Source: Haliea sp.
Lineage (GTDB): Bacteria > Pseudomonadota > Gammaproteobacteria > Pseudomonadales > Halieaceae
Direction: 5' to 3'
Length of the DNA stretch: 64,000 bases
Assembly (NCBI GenBank): GCA_024642245.1
Contig: JAHEBM010000010.1
Location: 1-64,000, forward strand
Position 1 is the first letter of the stretch. Every line of letters begins with the position of its first letter. The notes beneath the pieces are model-generated. The model was given only the letters and a program-made list of their open reading frames with translations, ran no database searches and was not told the origin of the DNA. A program made the position numbers and the translations under genes. Below are positions 18,389 to 27,682 of this stretch, in pieces.

Positions 18389-19918
18389 TCAGGAAAAATC
18401 CTCGGGAAAATGGCTAAGCGCACTTCTTACCGGGTAGGGCGTCAGGCCACCCATGGCGCACAGGGAACCCGCTTCCATGGTATCGCACAGATCGTGCAAC
18501 AGGGCGAGATCCTCCCGGGGTGACTCGCGCGCAATGAGCCGGTCGATGACCTCGACTCCCCGGACAGACCCGATGCGGCAGGGCGTGCACTTGCCGCAGG
18601 ACTCCACCGCGCAAAACTCCATGGCGAAACGCGCCTGGGCTGCCATGTCAACGCTGTCGTCGAACACGACGATGCCGCCGTGACCCAGCATGGCGCCAAT
18701 AGCGGCAAAGGCCTCGTAATCCAGCGGCGTATCCCACTGCGCTTGCGGCAGGTAGGCACCCAGGGGGCCACCTACCTGGATCGCGCGCACGGGTCGACCG
18801 CTGTGGGTCCCGCCGCCGTAGCCTTCCACCAGCTCCCGCACGGTCGCGCCATAGGACACTTCAACCAGTCCGCCGCGCCGCACATTGCCCCCCAGTTGCA
18901 CTGCCAGGGTGCCGCGGGAGCGGCCCACGCCGTAGTCGCGGTAATATGCGGCGCCTTTTTCCATCACCGTGGTTACCGCCGCCAGGGTCAGCACGTTGTT
19001 TACCACGGTGGGGCGCCCAAACAGTCCCTCGATAGCCGGCAGCGGCGGTTTTGCGCGCACCGTGCCGCGCCCACCCTCCAGGCTGTTGAGCAGGGAGGTC
19101 TCCTCGCCGCAGATGTAAGCGCCCGCCCCTATTCGCAGTTCCAGCGCAAAAGACTTGCCGCTGCCGCGAATATCCTTACCCAGGTATTGATCGGCGCCGG
19201 CGTGGGCAATGGCTTGCTCCAGTATCTCCTTCGCGCGCGGATATTCCGAGCGCAGGTAGATGTATCCCCGGGTCGCGCCCACGGCCAGGCCGGCTATGAT
19301 CATGCCCTCGACGAGCTGGTAGGGATCCGCCTCCATCAGCAGCCGGTCGGCAAAGGTGCCCGAATCTCCCTCGTCGGCATTGCACACAATGTATTTCTGC
19401 TCACAGGGCGTATCGAGCACGGTCTGCCATTTGATACCCGCTGGAAATGCCGCACCGCCCCTGCCCCGCAGACCCGATTCGGTGACCTGGTCGACAATTG
19501 CCTGGCCCTCCAGGCGCAGCGCGTTCTCCAGGCCGGCAAAGCCGCCGAGGGAACGATAGTGCTGCAGGCACAGCGGATCGCCCAGCCCCACGCGGGCAAA
19601 GGTGAGGCGCTGCTGGGTCTTCAGGTAGGCAATGTCCGCGACGGGACCGAGGTACAGTGGGTGAGCCGCGGGATCGATGGCAAGCGCTTCCAGTACCGAC
19701 GGCACTGCCGCCAGCGTCATCGGGCCATAGGCGATACGTTCTTCGCCATACTCCACTTCCAGCAGGGGCTCGAGCCAGAACAGGCCGCGGGAGCCATTAC
19801 GCACCAGTTCGAGCGAATATGCGCGGTTGTTGGCCTCGCGCTGCAACGCGGTTGCCAGCTGGTCCGCCCCCAGTGCCTGCGCGGTGGTATCGCGGGGCAG
19901 GAATGCCTTGAGTTTCAT
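18389..19918 (-). CDS. fdsB: NAD-linked formate dehydrogenase, beta (diaphorase) subunit
   Basis: The 509-residue flavoprotein takes electrons from FdsA and reduces NAD+. An N-terminal thioredoxin-like domain is followed by a NuoF-type part: GLRGRGGAAFPAGIKW (FMN site), GAGAYICGEETSLLNSLEG (NADH site) and ESCGKCTPCRIG plus a later cysteine (binding a [4Fe-4S] cluster). It is longer than plain NuoF, as FdsB proteins are. The start overlaps the fdsG stop by ATGA. Confidence 0.95.
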   Translation of the reverse strand: MKLKAFLPRDTTAQALGADQLATALQREANNRAYSLELVRNGSRGLFWLEPLLEVEYGEERIAYGPMTLAAVPSVLEALAIDPAAHPLYLGPVADIAYLKTQQRLTFARVGLGDPLCLQHYRSLGGFAGLENALRLEGQAIVDQVTESGLRGRGGAAFPAGIKWQTVLDTPCEQKYIVCNADEGDSGTFADRLLMEADPYQLVEGMIIAGLAVGATRGYIYLRSEYPRAKEILEQAIAHAGADQYLGKDIRGSGKSFALELRIGAGAYICGEETSLLNSLEGGRGTVRAKPPLPAIEGLFGRPTVVNNVLTLAAVTTVMEKGAAYYRDYGVGRSRGTLAVQLGGNVRRGGLVEVSYGATVRELVEGYGGGTHSGRPVRAIQVGGPLGAYLPQAQWDTPLDYEAFAAIGAMLGHGGIVVFDDSVDMAAQARFAMEFCAVESCGKCTPCRIGSVRGVEVIDRLIARESPREDLALLHDLCDTMEAGSLCAMGGLTPYPVRSALSHFPEDFS

Positions 19919-20391
19919 TTCACCGCACCAATGCCGAGCTGGGCCAGCAGTTGATCGAGCCGCGCCGCATCGACCCGGGCGTGAATCTCGTCGTCAATTC
20001 TCACGGACGGGGAGCAGGCGCAGTTGCCCAGGCAGTAAACCGGCTCCAGCGTGACCGCGCCGTCCGCGGTGGTTTCACCGTAGCCGATACCCAGGCTGGA
20101 CTTGGCGTGTGCCTCCAGCGCGCGCGAACCAAGGGCCTGGCAGGCCTCGGCGCGACAGATTTGCAGCACATGGCTACCGGCGGGCTGGCTGCGAAAATCG
20201 TGGTAAAAGCTGACAACCCCGTGTACCTCGGCGCGAGACAGCTGCAGCGCGCGGGCGATATCCGGTATGACCTCCGCCGGGATATAGCCCACGCTATCCT
20301 GGATAGCGTGCAATAAAGGCAGCAGGCCGCCGGGTACCTCGCGGTATGTATGGATATGCTGTGCAACGGTGTTCGTTATACCTTCAAGCAT
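19915..20391 (-). CDS. fdsG: NAD-linked formate dehydrogenase, gamma subunit
   Basis: The 158-residue NuoE-like protein holds one [2Fe-2S] cluster, with the ligands in CRAEAC and CLGNC. It forms the diaphorase module with FdsB. It is the first gene of fdsGBA-fdhD-fdsD and follows the S-formylglutathione hydrolase gene after 43 bases, so formaldehyde and formate oxidation can be transcribed together. Confidence 0.94.
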   Translation of the reverse strand: MLEGITNTVAQHIHTYREVPGGLLPLLHAIQDSVGYIPAEVIPDIARALQLSRAEVHGVVSFYHDFRSQPAGSHVLQICRAEACQALGSRALEAHAKSSLGIGYGETTADGAVTLEPVYCLGNCACSPSVRIDDEIHARVDAARLDQLLAQLGIGAVK

Positions 20392-20434
20392 CTGTCACTT
20401 CCCTCACCGCGATCGACAATGAACTGGTACACAG

Positions 20435-21283
20435 CTAGTAAAGACAACCAGCGTGAAAAGCCAGGTGCTCACCGATGAAAGACGAAATAAAGAAGTAACT
20501 GTGATCGTAGCCATCCTGCATGCGGATTGTCATGGGGTAGCGGGCGTCCAGGCACGCCTTTTCGAGCAGCGGTGTCTTCAACTGCTCCGCTAGAAAGGTA
20601 TCCGCGGTGCCCTGGTCGACCAGCACAGGCAGCTGCACTGCACTTTTCGCCACCAGCGCACAGGCATCGTACTGTTCCCAGGCGCCCCGGTCGGGGCCCA
20701 GGTAGCGACCCAGCGCTTTCTCACCCCAGGGGCAATTCAGGGGTGAGCAGATGGGGGAGAACGCGGTAACCGACTTGAAGCGCTGCGGATTTTTCAGGGC
20801 GATGGTGAGTGCGCCGTGCCCCCCCATGGAGTGGCCGGAGATGCCTGCCCGGGCGCAGTCCACCGGAAACTCTTTTGCAATCAGGGCCGGTAATTCGTCC
20901 AGGATATAATCATACATGCGGTAGTGCCCGGCCCAGGGCTGCTGTGTCGCGTTGACGTAAAATCCTGCACCCAGGCCAAAGTCATAAGCGCCTTCTGGAT
21001 CGTCCGGCACGCCCTCGCCACGAGGACTGGTATCCGGCGCCACGATGGCCAGGCCCAGTTCCGCCGCGTAACGCTGGGCGCCGGCCTTGGTAACAAAATT
21101 TTCATCGGTACAGGTTAATCCCGAGAGCCAGTAAACCAGGGGCACCTGCTGCGCTACGCCACCCGCCTCCACTTGCGGCGGCAGGTAAATGGAGAAGCTC
21201 ATATCGCAGTCCAGCACTTCGGAGGCGTGGGAAAAGCGCAATTGCTGCCCGCCGAAACACTTGTTGGCACCTATCTCTTTCAT
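20435..21283 (-). CDS. frmB: S-formylglutathione hydrolase
   Basis: This 282-residue esterase-D-type alpha/beta hydrolase splits S-formylglutathione into formate and glutathione. The nucleophile is Ser152 in ISGHSMGGHGAL; YWLSGLTCTDENF and the C-terminal YDHSYFFISSFIGEH (catalytic His) are family signatures. It lies 9 bases downstream of the class III alcohol dehydrogenase gene and feeds its product formate to the adjacent formate dehydrogenase. Confidence 0.96.
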   Translation of the reverse strand: MKEIGANKCFGGQQLRFSHASEVLDCDMSFSIYLPPQVEAGGVAQQVPLVYWLSGLTCTDENFVTKAGAQRYAAELGLAIVAPDTSPRGEGVPDDPEGAYDFGLGAGFYVNATQQPWAGHYRMYDYILDELPALIAKEFPVDCARAGISGHSMGGHGALTIALKNPQRFKSVTAFSPICSPLNCPWGEKALGRYLGPDRGAWEQYDACALVAKSAVQLPVLVDQGTADTFLAEQLKTPLLEKACLDARYPMTIRMQDGYDHSYFFISSFIGEHLAFHAGCLY

Positions 21284-21292
21284 CCGGGGCTC

Positions 21293-22399
21293 CTAGTACA
21301 GCACCACCGAGCGAATGCTCTCACCGGCATGCATCAGGTCGAAGGCCTTGTTGATATCATCCAGCGGCATGGTGTGGGTGATCAGGTCGTCGATCTTGAT
21401 CTTGCCTTCCATGTACCAGTCGACGATCCTGGGCACATCAGTACGCCCGCGGGCCCCGCCAAATGCCGAGCCGCGCCAGCCGCGCCCTGTCACCAGCTGG
21501 AACGGACGGGTTGATATCTCCTTGCCGGCAGCGGCCACACCGATGATACAGCTCTGCCCCCAGCCCTTGTGACAGCATTCCAGGGCCTGGCGCATCACGT
21601 TCACGTTGCCGATGCACTCAAAGCTGTAGTCCACGCCACCACCGGTCATATCGATCAGGTGCTGCACCACGTCATCGACTTCACTGGGGTTGACGAAGTC
21701 CGTCATGCCGAACTTCTTCGCCAGTTCCACCCTGCCGGGATTGAGATCGACACCAATGATTCGCGTCGCGCCCACCATCTTCGCGCCCTGTACCACGTTC
21801 AAGCCAATGCCACCCAGGCCGAACACCGCCACGGTAGATCCCGGCTCGACTTTCATGGTGAAAGCCACCGCGCCGATACCGGTGGTCACGCCGCAGCCGA
21901 TATAGCAGATCTTGTCGAAAGGCGCGTCCTGTCGCACCTTCGCCAGCGCAATTTCAGGCAGCACGGTATAGTTGGAAAATGTGGAGCACCCCATATAGTG
22001 CAGCAGGGGTTTGCCATCCAGGGAAAAGCGACTACTGCCATCCGGCATCACACCCTGCCCCTGGGTGCTGCGGATGGCCTGGCACAGGTTGGTCTTGGGA
22101 TGCAGGCAGTAATCGCATTCCCGGCACTCCGGCGTATACAGGGGGATCACGTGATCGCCCGGCTTGAGGCTTTTGACGCCCGGGCCCACTTCCACCACCA
22201 CGCCAGCGCCCTCGTGACCGAGAATAGCGGGGAAAGCGCCCTCCGGGTCATCACCGGACAGGGTAAAAGCATCGGTGTGACACACACCGGTGGCCTTGAT
22301 CTCCACCAGTACCTCACCCGTGCGCGGCCCATCGAGGTCCACTTCCACGATTTCAAGTGGTTTGCCCGCCTGAAAGGCCACTGCTGCGCGTGTTTTCAT
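21293..22399 (-). CDS. frmA: S-(hydroxymethyl)glutathione dehydrogenase / class III alcohol dehydrogenase
   Basis: The 368-residue zinc enzyme oxidises the formaldehyde-glutathione adduct to S-formylglutathione with NAD+; members also reduce S-nitrosoglutathione. The catalytic zinc site is in [12 protein letters not shown] and GHEGAGVV, the structural zinc site in [15 protein letters not shown], and the cofactor fold has [24 protein letters not shown] lies about 10 bases before the ATG. It is the promoter-proximal gene of the formaldehyde-oxidation run; the upstream region holds a good promoter and two palindromes. Also called adhC. Confidence 0.97.
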   Translation of the reverse strand: MKTRAAVAFQAGKPLEIVEVDLDGPRTGEVLVEIKATGVCHTDAFTLSGDDPEGAFPAILGHEGAGVVVEVGPGVKSLKPGDHVIPLYTPECRECDYCLHPKTNLCQAIRSTQGQGVMPDGSSRFSLDGKPLLHYMGCSTFSNYTVLPEIALAKVRQDAPFDKICYIGCGVTTGIGAVAFTMKVEPGSTVAVFGLGGIGLNVVQGAKMVGATRIIGVDLNPGRVELAKKFGMTDFVNPSEVDDVVQHLIDMTGGGVDYSFECIGNVNVMRQALECCHKGWGQSCIIGVAAAGKEISTRPFQLVTGRGWRGSAFGGARGRTDVPRIVDWYMEGKIKIDDLITHTMPLDDINKAFDLMHAGESIRSVVLY

Positions 22400-22435
22400 A
22401 GTGAAAAGTCCCCTGTAAACAAAATTAAACTCAAG

Positions 22436-22451
22436 TGCTCAATAGTGAGCA
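22436..22451. promoter_or_regulatory. Palindrome in frmA leader (candidate repressor operator)
   Basis: TGCTCA-atag-TGAGCA is a perfect 6+4+6 palindrome lying 37-52 bases before the frmA start and just downstream of the predicted transcription start. That position suits a repressor. No FrmR-type regulator gene is seen nearby. Confidence 0.45.
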
Positions 22452-22462
22452 ATACCGGGTAA

Positions 22463-22491
22463 AGGATAGTGGCTTGCTTAACCGGCGGCAA
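22463..22491 (-). promoter_or_regulatory. Promoter of the frmA-frmB-fds gene run
   Basis: On the minus strand TTGCCG (22486-22491) and TATCCT (22463-22468) are 17 bases apart. This places the transcription start near 22456, about 57 bases before the frmA start codon. Confidence 0.5.
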
Positions 22492-22501
22492 CAACCGCCC
22501 G

Positions 22502-22520
22502 TTGATTTAAGATAAATCAA
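22502..22520. promoter_or_regulatory. 19-bp palindrome upstream of the frmA promoter (candidate activator site)
   Basis: TTGATTTA-aga-TAAATCAA is a perfect 8+3+8 palindrome centred about 55 bases upstream of the predicted start of transcription. It begins and ends with TTGAT/ATCAA like an FNR/Anr site, but the spacing between these halves is 9 and not 4, so an FNR-type assignment is not supported. Confidence 0.5.
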
Positions 22521-22545
22521 TCCGGATTGCGCCTGTACAATTTGC

Positions 22546-23382
22546 CTATGGCGCTGCCATGGAATGTCCGGCCGGGTCCCGACGGCCCAGGCGCTGCAAG
22601 GGGTCCTGTCGGTAGAACAGGCACAGTTGCTGGTAAACATGCGGGAAAGTGTGCTTCAAGTGTGAAGCCTGTTCAAAAAACGCAACGGTGACTACCGCAA
22701 AAAATTCCGCGGGGCTCTGTGCGGCATAGGGATCTATCGCTGCGCGGCGGTGCTCCACCTGGTGACGCAATTCAGCGTAGGCACGGGAAAATGCCTCGGT
22801 CCATTTGCTGCGGACCATGTTCGGGTGCAAGGGTGGCATACCGTTGGCTGACCCGGTCAGCATATCGAGCTTGTGGGCGAACTCATGCAGGACAATATTG
22901 CCAGCCAGGTCATCCCCGTTGACATCGGTCTGTGACAGGATCACCGGCCCGCGCAGCCACGCTTCCCCCCCCAGTACACGGCGAGTCTGGTGCACGACCC
23001 CGGTGGCATCACTTTCTTGCCTGTCAACGACGAAGCGACCCGGATAAACAATCACCTCGGTCCAGCCACGGTAGTATTCGAGGTCCAGGTTCAGGATCAG
23101 CAAGCAGGCCAGGGCCGCGATCTCAACACGCACGGTGGGCTGGATGACCAGGCCACCGGCACCGCTGATTGTCTTGTGGTACAGGAACAAGCTGGCCAGT
23201 TCCCGCAGGCGCCTACGCTCGGCATGCGACAGGCCGTAGCGATCAAGTCGCTCCCCTACCGCCACCTCCCACACCCCAAGCGGCAGGCGGGAGTGTCGCA
23301 AGCGACGCTGTTTTTGCCATCGCTGAATCCGGTTTAGCCGCGCCAACTGTTGCTCCGTAATTGCCCGTGTATTCACCGTCAC
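22546..23382 (-). CDS. mtfA: Zinc-dependent peptidase MtfA (Mlc titration factor)
   Basis: The 278-residue protein has the gluzincin motif HEFAHKLD (His166, Glu167, His170) with GNIVL before it, and NLDLEYYRGWTEVIVYPGRF, all typical of the MtfA family (DUF980). E. coli MtfA binds the glucose repressor Mlc and has aminopeptidase activity. It stands alone on the minus strand between the frmA promoter region and the FtsH-type gene. No Mlc gene is in the window. Confidence 0.9.
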   Translation of the reverse strand: MTVNTRAITEQQLARLNRIQRWQKQRRLRHSRLPLGVWEVAVGERLDRYGLSHAERRRLRELASLFLYHKTISGAGGLVIQPTVRVEIAALACLLILNLDLEYYRGWTEVIVYPGRFVVDRQESDATGVVHQTRRVLGGEAWLRGPVILSQTDVNGDDLAGNIVLHEFAHKLDMLTGSANGMPPLHPNMVRSKWTEAFSRAYAELRHQVEHRRAAIDPYAAQSPAEFFAVVTVAFFEQASHLKHTFPHVYQQLCLFYRQDPLQRLGRRDPAGHSMAAP

Positions 23383-23414
23383 CGGGTTTCGTAGACTCCC
23401 GACGAATACTTGCT

Positions 23415-25289
23415 TCAGCCAGCACTCAGCACGGCCTCCGCCTCCTCCCCGCTGATGACTTCTTTTTCCTGCAACAGCGCAGCCAGCGCAGCCAGGGCCG
23501 GCCGGCGTCGTTCGAGGATATCGCGGGCGCAGCGATGGGCATCCTCTACCAGCGCCCTGACAGCGCTATCAATCTGCCGCGAGGTTTCATCACTGTAATT
23601 TCTTTCCTCCATATACTCGCCACCCAGGTAAAGGGATTGCTGGCGCCGCCCGTAGGTAAGCGGTCCCAACTCCTCGCTCATACCGAGTCGCGTGACCATA
23701 TCGCGGGCTATTTCGCTGGCCCGCTCCAGGTCATTGGATGCACCGCTGGATATGTCACCAAACTGAAGTTCTTCCGCCGCCCTGCCACCCAACAAAATTG
23801 CCAGCTGATCCTTGAGCTCATCACGGGTTGACAGGAATTTTTCCGTTACCGGCAATTGCAGGGTGTAACCCAGCGCCGCAACGCCGCGCGGGATAATGGA
23901 TATCTTGTGAACGGGTTCGCCGGTAGGCACGGTCAGGGCCACCAGGGCGTGACCGGACTCATGGAAGGCGACCCGGCATTTTTCGTCGGCATTCAATACC
24001 CTGTGTTTTTTCTCCGGACCGGCTATCACGCGATCAATCGCCGCCTCGAAATCACTCATGGATACTGCCTGGTGATCGTGGCGCACCGCCAGGATAGCCG
24101 CTTCGTTACAGATATTGGCCAGGTCGGCACCGACAAAACCCGGCGTGCGCTGGGCCACCACGGACAGTTCGACATCACCCGCCAGGGTCAGCTTGCGGGC
24201 GTGCAAGGCCAGTATGGCCTGCCTGGCCGCAAGGTCCGGCTTGTCCACGACGATCTGCCGGTCGAAACGCCCGGCACGCAGCAGGGCCTTATCCAACACC
24301 TCCGGGCGGTTGGTGGCGGCCATCACCACCACACCGATGGAAGGATCGAACCCGTCCATTTCCGTGAGCAGCTGGTTGAGTGTTTGTTCGCGCTCGTCAT
24401 GCCCGCCCATCATCGCGGGACCGCCGCGGGTACGACCGATACCGTCCAGCTCATCGATAAAAATAATACACGGCGCCTTGTCGCGGGCCTGTTGGAAGAG
24501 GTCGCGAACCCGCGCGGCACCCACACCGACAAACATCTCGATAAATTCCGAACCACTGATATTGAAAAACGGCACGCCTGCCTCACCCGAGACCGCACGG
24601 GCCAGCAGGGTCTTGCCCGTGCCTGGTGATCCAAGCAACAGGACACCCTTGGGCATATGACCGCCGAGGCGCTGGATGCGGGTTGGGTCTTTCAGGAACT
24701 CAATGCTCTCCTTCAACTCCTCCTTGGCCTCCTCCGCGCCGGCCACATCGTCGAACGTCACAGTTGGTGAGCTGTCCGCGTGAATACGCATTTTGCCCCC
24801 GACATTGAGGAAACCCGCCGCGCCGCCGCTCATGCGCCGCCCCATCCAGCTCCAGAACAGGAATAACAGGCCGAAAGGCAGGATCCAGCCTAACAGGGCG
24901 CCCAGCCATTTACTGTCATGCTGCACGGTGTAATCCACGCCCTGTTTCTCCAGGCTCTTCGCCAGCGCCGCATTCGCCAATGGCACGGTAACAATAACCC
25001 TGGGCTGCCCGCTCTTTGGATCCTTGTGTTTAAGTGTCGCCTGGATAACGGCATCACCTACCAGCACCTTATCCACCTGGCCCTGGTCCAGGTATGTGAC
25101 GAATTCACTGTATGGCACTTCCTCCTGCGCCTGATGCAGGTCCGACTGCCACCAGACCCACAGGATCGTACACAACAGCAGGTACATGCCCAGGCGTACA
25201 TTGGGGCGCTGCCAGAAATCATTTTCCGGCGGCTTGTTGAGTTCCACTCCGGGCTTTTTTTTCTCCAGCTCCATCCTTGTGTTCTTCAT
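23415..25289 (-). CDS. FtsH-type membrane AAA+ zinc metalloprotease
   Basis: A 624-residue protein with two membrane helices (about residues 33-48 and 124-145), a periplasmic loop, an AAA+ domain with Walker A GSPGTGKT and Walker [16 protein letters not shown], the second region of homology, and the M41 protease motif [10 protein letters not shown]. It degrades membrane and cytosolic proteins. The start at 25289 has GGGAAG upstream; readings from 25352 or 25274 are possible. It does not lie next to rlmE/folP as the main ftsH usually does, and GAAGF instead of the common pore-proximal sequence suggests a paralogue. Position downstream of mlaB hints at envelope quality control, by inference only. 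Confidence 0.9.
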   Translation of the reverse strand: MKNTRMELEKKKPGVELNKPPENDFWQRPNVRLGMYLLLCTILWVWWQSDLHQAQEEVPYSEFVTYLDQGQVDKVLVGDAVIQATLKHKDPKSGQPRVIVTVPLANAALAKSLEKQGVDYTVQHDSKWLGALLGWILPFGLLFLFWSWMGRRMSGGAAGFLNVGGKMRIHADSSPTVTFDDVAGAEEAKEELKESIEFLKDPTRIQRLGGHMPKGVLLLGSPGTGKTLLARAVSGEAGVPFFNISGSEFIEMFVGVGAARVRDLFQQARDKAPCIIFIDELDGIGRTRGGPAMMGGHDEREQTLNQLLTEMDGFDPSIGVVVMAATNRPEVLDKALLRAGRFDRQIVVDKPDLAARQAILALHARKLTLAGDVELSVVAQRTPGFVGADLANICNEAAILAVRHDHQAVSMSDFEAAIDRVIAGPEKKHRVLNADEKCRVAFHESGHALVALTVPTGEPVHKISIIPRGVAALGYTLQLPVTEKFLSTRDELKDQLAILLGGRAAEELQFGDISSGASNDLERASEIARDMVTRLGMSEELGPLTYGRRQQSLYLGGEYMEERNYSDETSRQIDSAVRALVEDAHRCARDILERRRPALAALAALLQEKEVISGEEAEAVLSAG

Positions 25290-25369
25290 CGGCTTCCCAT
25301 ACACCCGGTTATTTGCGGCGACCCGTCCAGCGACCAGTGTAAAGCTGCTCATTGATTAGCAGCACCGGG

Positions 25370-25675
25370 CTAGCCTGCTGACAAAATGTCATCGAGGCTG
25401 GCTAGCTGCATCTGGCCCCTCAGGCTCTCGGGTACATTTTCTATCGAGAGTTTTTTGCCCACCGCGTGGGCAGTACGCAACCAGCTCAGCACCAGCGCTG
25501 TAGCGGCACTGTTGCAGTTGGCCACCGCACCCAGGTCCAGCCGGCACACTGCGGGGGCCTGCTCCCGCAGCCAGGCCTTACCCTGTGTCTCCAGGGGGAT
25601 AACGGTGGCGAAATCCAGGGTTCCCTCCACGCGCATACAATCGCCTTCGAACGATAGCGAGGCCGCAGCTGTCAT
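25370..25675 (-). CDS. mlaB: STAS-domain protein MlaB
   Basis: The 101-residue STAS protein (VCRLDLGAVANCNSAATALVLSWLRTA core) binds the MlaF ATPase and supports activity of the phospholipid transporter. Its start overlaps the mlaC stop by four bases. It is the last gene of the mla operon; the FtsH-type gene follows after about 80 bases. Confidence 0.85.
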   Translation of the reverse strand: MTAAASLSFEGDCMRVEGTLDFATVIPLETQGKAWLREQAPAVCRLDLGAVANCNSAATALVLSWLRTAHAVGKKLSIENVPESLRGQMQLASLDDILSAG

Positions 25676-26406
25676 TTTTTGGCACCGGTCGCATCCTGGG
25701 AACTGCCCGAGCCATCGTGAATCATCAGGTCAACCCAGTGATCGACAACGTAATCCACATCGCCCCGGTGATTCTCCACGGCCTCGGCGAACTGGCTTCG
25801 GTAGCTCTCACCGAGGTTGATATCCTCCACTATGACATTCGCTATCAGCCAGCTGCCGTCGCTGACCTTGTGCACACTGTAGCGCACAAGGTAATCCGTA
25901 CCGTCCTGGGCATGAATGGTTTGCTCCAGGCTCGCCCTGTCGCCACTGTCGTCGGAGGTGAGAACTTTCTTCAGGTCGATTCGTTCACCCCTGAAACGCA
26001 GCAGGGCATCGGCATACTTCACCATCCAGACACGTTTCAGGGCGACGGCAAACCGGCCTACCCTGTCGCGGAAAGCGGCACGCTCGGCATCGGTTGCCAG
26101 TGATGCATAGAGCCGGGAGCTGGCGTAAGTGGCCATTACGCCGCGGGAGAAATACTGTATGTCCATGACCTGGTCCAGTACTGCCGAGACTTCGGCGTAA
26201 TAGCGCTCCGGGTCCTCCCTGGCATAGGACTGGGCCGCACTGGAGATGTCGAGCAGCTCGCCGGTCGCCTGCTCGAGCATTTTTTGTGGATCGGACCGGT
26301 CGATATTCTGCACGGTGGACGCAACCTGGGCCATAACAGGGGCCACCATCAACAGGACAGCCACCAGTACAACAAACGGCTTGAATAATCTATCGACGCT
26401 GCTCAT
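25672..26406 (-). CDS. mlaC: Periplasmic phospholipid-binding protein MlaC
   Basis: The 244-residue protein has a signal peptide (cleavage near VMAQV) and the MlaC/Ttg2D fold: FSRGVMATYASSRLYASLATDAERAAFRDRVGRF and later GTDYLVRYSVHKVSDGSWLIANVIVEDINLGESYRSQF. It carries phospholipid between the outer-membrane MlaA complex and MlaFEDB in the inner membrane. The C-terminus is extended by a polar tail. It lies 28 bases after mlaD. Confidence 0.93.
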   Translation of the reverse strand: MSSVDRLFKPFVVLVAVLLMVAPVMAQVASTVQNIDRSDPQKMLEQATGELLDISSAAQSYAREDPERYYAEVSAVLDQVMDIQYFSRGVMATYASSRLYASLATDAERAAFRDRVGRFAVALKRVWMVKYADALLRFRGERIDLKKVLTSDDSGDRASLEQTIHAQDGTDYLVRYSVHKVSDGSWLIANVIVEDINLGESYRSQFAEAVENHRGDVDYVVDHWVDLMIHDGSGSSQDATGAKK

Positions 26407-26434
26407 GATATTCTCCGGGTAAAGGCATGTTACT

Positions 26435-26899
26435 TCACTTCTTGTCTGTGAAACTGGTGGCGAATTTACTGATAAGGTCCTCGAGTATCATCGCCGACTG
26501 GGTGTCCTTGATCGTATCTCCGGCTTTCAGGATATCGGGCGCACCGCCAACGGCAATACTCACATACTGTTCACCCAATACACCCGCTGTCTTGATCGAT
26601 GCAATGCTGTCCGTCGTCAGGTAATCGACATCTTTGTCTATGGCCATCTCCACCACCGCGCGTACCGTGATGGGGTCAATATGAATTGCCCGCACATGCC
26701 CGACCGCGACACCGGCCACCATGACTTTTGCCCTTGGCGTAAGCCCCGCGACCGTATTGAACTGGGCCGACAGCGCATAGGTGTCACGCCGGGCATCCGC
26801 GAAGCTCAGGCCACTGACCTGGATAGCCAGAAAAGAGAGCGCGACTATACCCAGCAAGATGAAGAGACCGACGGTAATTTCGATTTGACGCGATTGCAT
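26435..26899 (-). CDS. mlaD: Phospholipid transporter MCE-domain subunit MlaD
   Basis: The 154-residue protein has one N-terminal membrane helix (about residues 9-28) and an MCE domain (YALSAQFNTVAGLTPRAKVMVAGVAVGHV; GEQYVSIAVGG). MlaD forms a hexameric ring that holds lipid above MlaE. It follows mlaE with no gap. Confidence 0.95.
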   Translation of the reverse strand: MQSRQIEITVGLFILLGIVALSFLAIQVSGLSFADARRDTYALSAQFNTVAGLTPRAKVMVAGVAVGHVRAIHIDPITVRAVVEMAIDKDVDYLTTDSIASIKTAGVLGEQYVSIAVGGAPDILKAGDTIKDTQSAMILEDLISKFATSFTDKK

Positions 26900-27682
26900 T
26901 TAGTCCACCCCGAACATGAGTGCAGTAAGTAGAAAGTCCATGGCCAGCACAGCCAGGGAAGAGTACACCACCGTACGTGTCGTCGCCGTGCTGATTCCCT
27001 CGGGAGTGGGCTCGGCATCAAAGCCCTCGAATACGGCTATCCAGGTCACCACTATGCCGAAGGCAAATGCCTTGATGACGCCGTTGAGTACATCCTCACG
27101 GAAATCGACTGTGCCCTGCATATTGGACCAGAAGGAACCCGCGTCGACGTCCAGCCAGCTTACGCCGACAGCAACAGCACCCAATATGGCTACCATGTTG
27201 AACACCTGCGCCAGTATTGGCATGGATATGATGCCAGCCCACAATCGGGGCCTTGCCACGCGCCGCAGCGGATCGACACCGATCATATCCATCGCTGCCA
27301 GTTGTTCCGTTGCCTTCATCAAACCTATCTCGGCCGTAAGGGCCGAGCCGGCCCGGCCGGCGAACAACAGTGCGGCCACCACCGGTCCCAGCTCACGCAA
27401 CAGGGTCAAGGACACCATCTCGCCCAGTGCCGACTCTGCGCCAAAGCGCACCAGCACGGTGTAACCCTGCAGGGCGAGCACCATGCCAATCAGTACGCCC
27501 GACACCACGATGATAATGAGAGAGAATACGCCGACGAAATAGAGCTGGCGGAACAGCAAGGCGGGGCCGTCACGCCAATCCATGGGACCCCAAAGGGCCT
27601 GCCACAACAATATGCCCGCCCGGCCAAAAGCGGCCGCGGTATCCAGTCCGGAACGACCCAGCCGCTGCAAAAAACCCAGCAA
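26900..27682 (-). CDS. mlaE: Phospholipid transporter permease MlaE
   Basis: The 260-residue multi-pass protein has the MlaE/YrbE signatures [48 protein letters not shown] and the C-terminal helix pair. It is the membrane subunit of the MlaFEDB ABC system that moves phospholipids to keep outer-membrane asymmetry. It lies directly between mlaF and mlaD with no intergenic bases. Confidence 0.95.
   Translation of the reverse strand: MLGFLQRLGRSGLDTAAAFGRAGILLWQALWGPMDWRDGPALLFRQLYFVGVFSLIIIVVSGVLIGMVLALQGYTVLVRFGAESALGEMVSLTLLRELGPVVAALLFAGRAGSALTAEIGLMKATEQLAAMDMIGVDPLRRVARPRLWAGIISMPILAQVFNMVAILGAVAVGVSWLDVDAGSFWSNMQGTVDFREDVLNGVIKAFAFGIVVTWIAVFEGFDAEPTPEGISTATTRTVVYSSLAVLAMDFLLTALMFGVD

Noticed and set aside
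22502-22520. FNR/Anr binding site upstream of frmA
   Set aside because: The half-sites TTGAT and ATCAA are present but are 9 bases apart, while FNR sites need 4.
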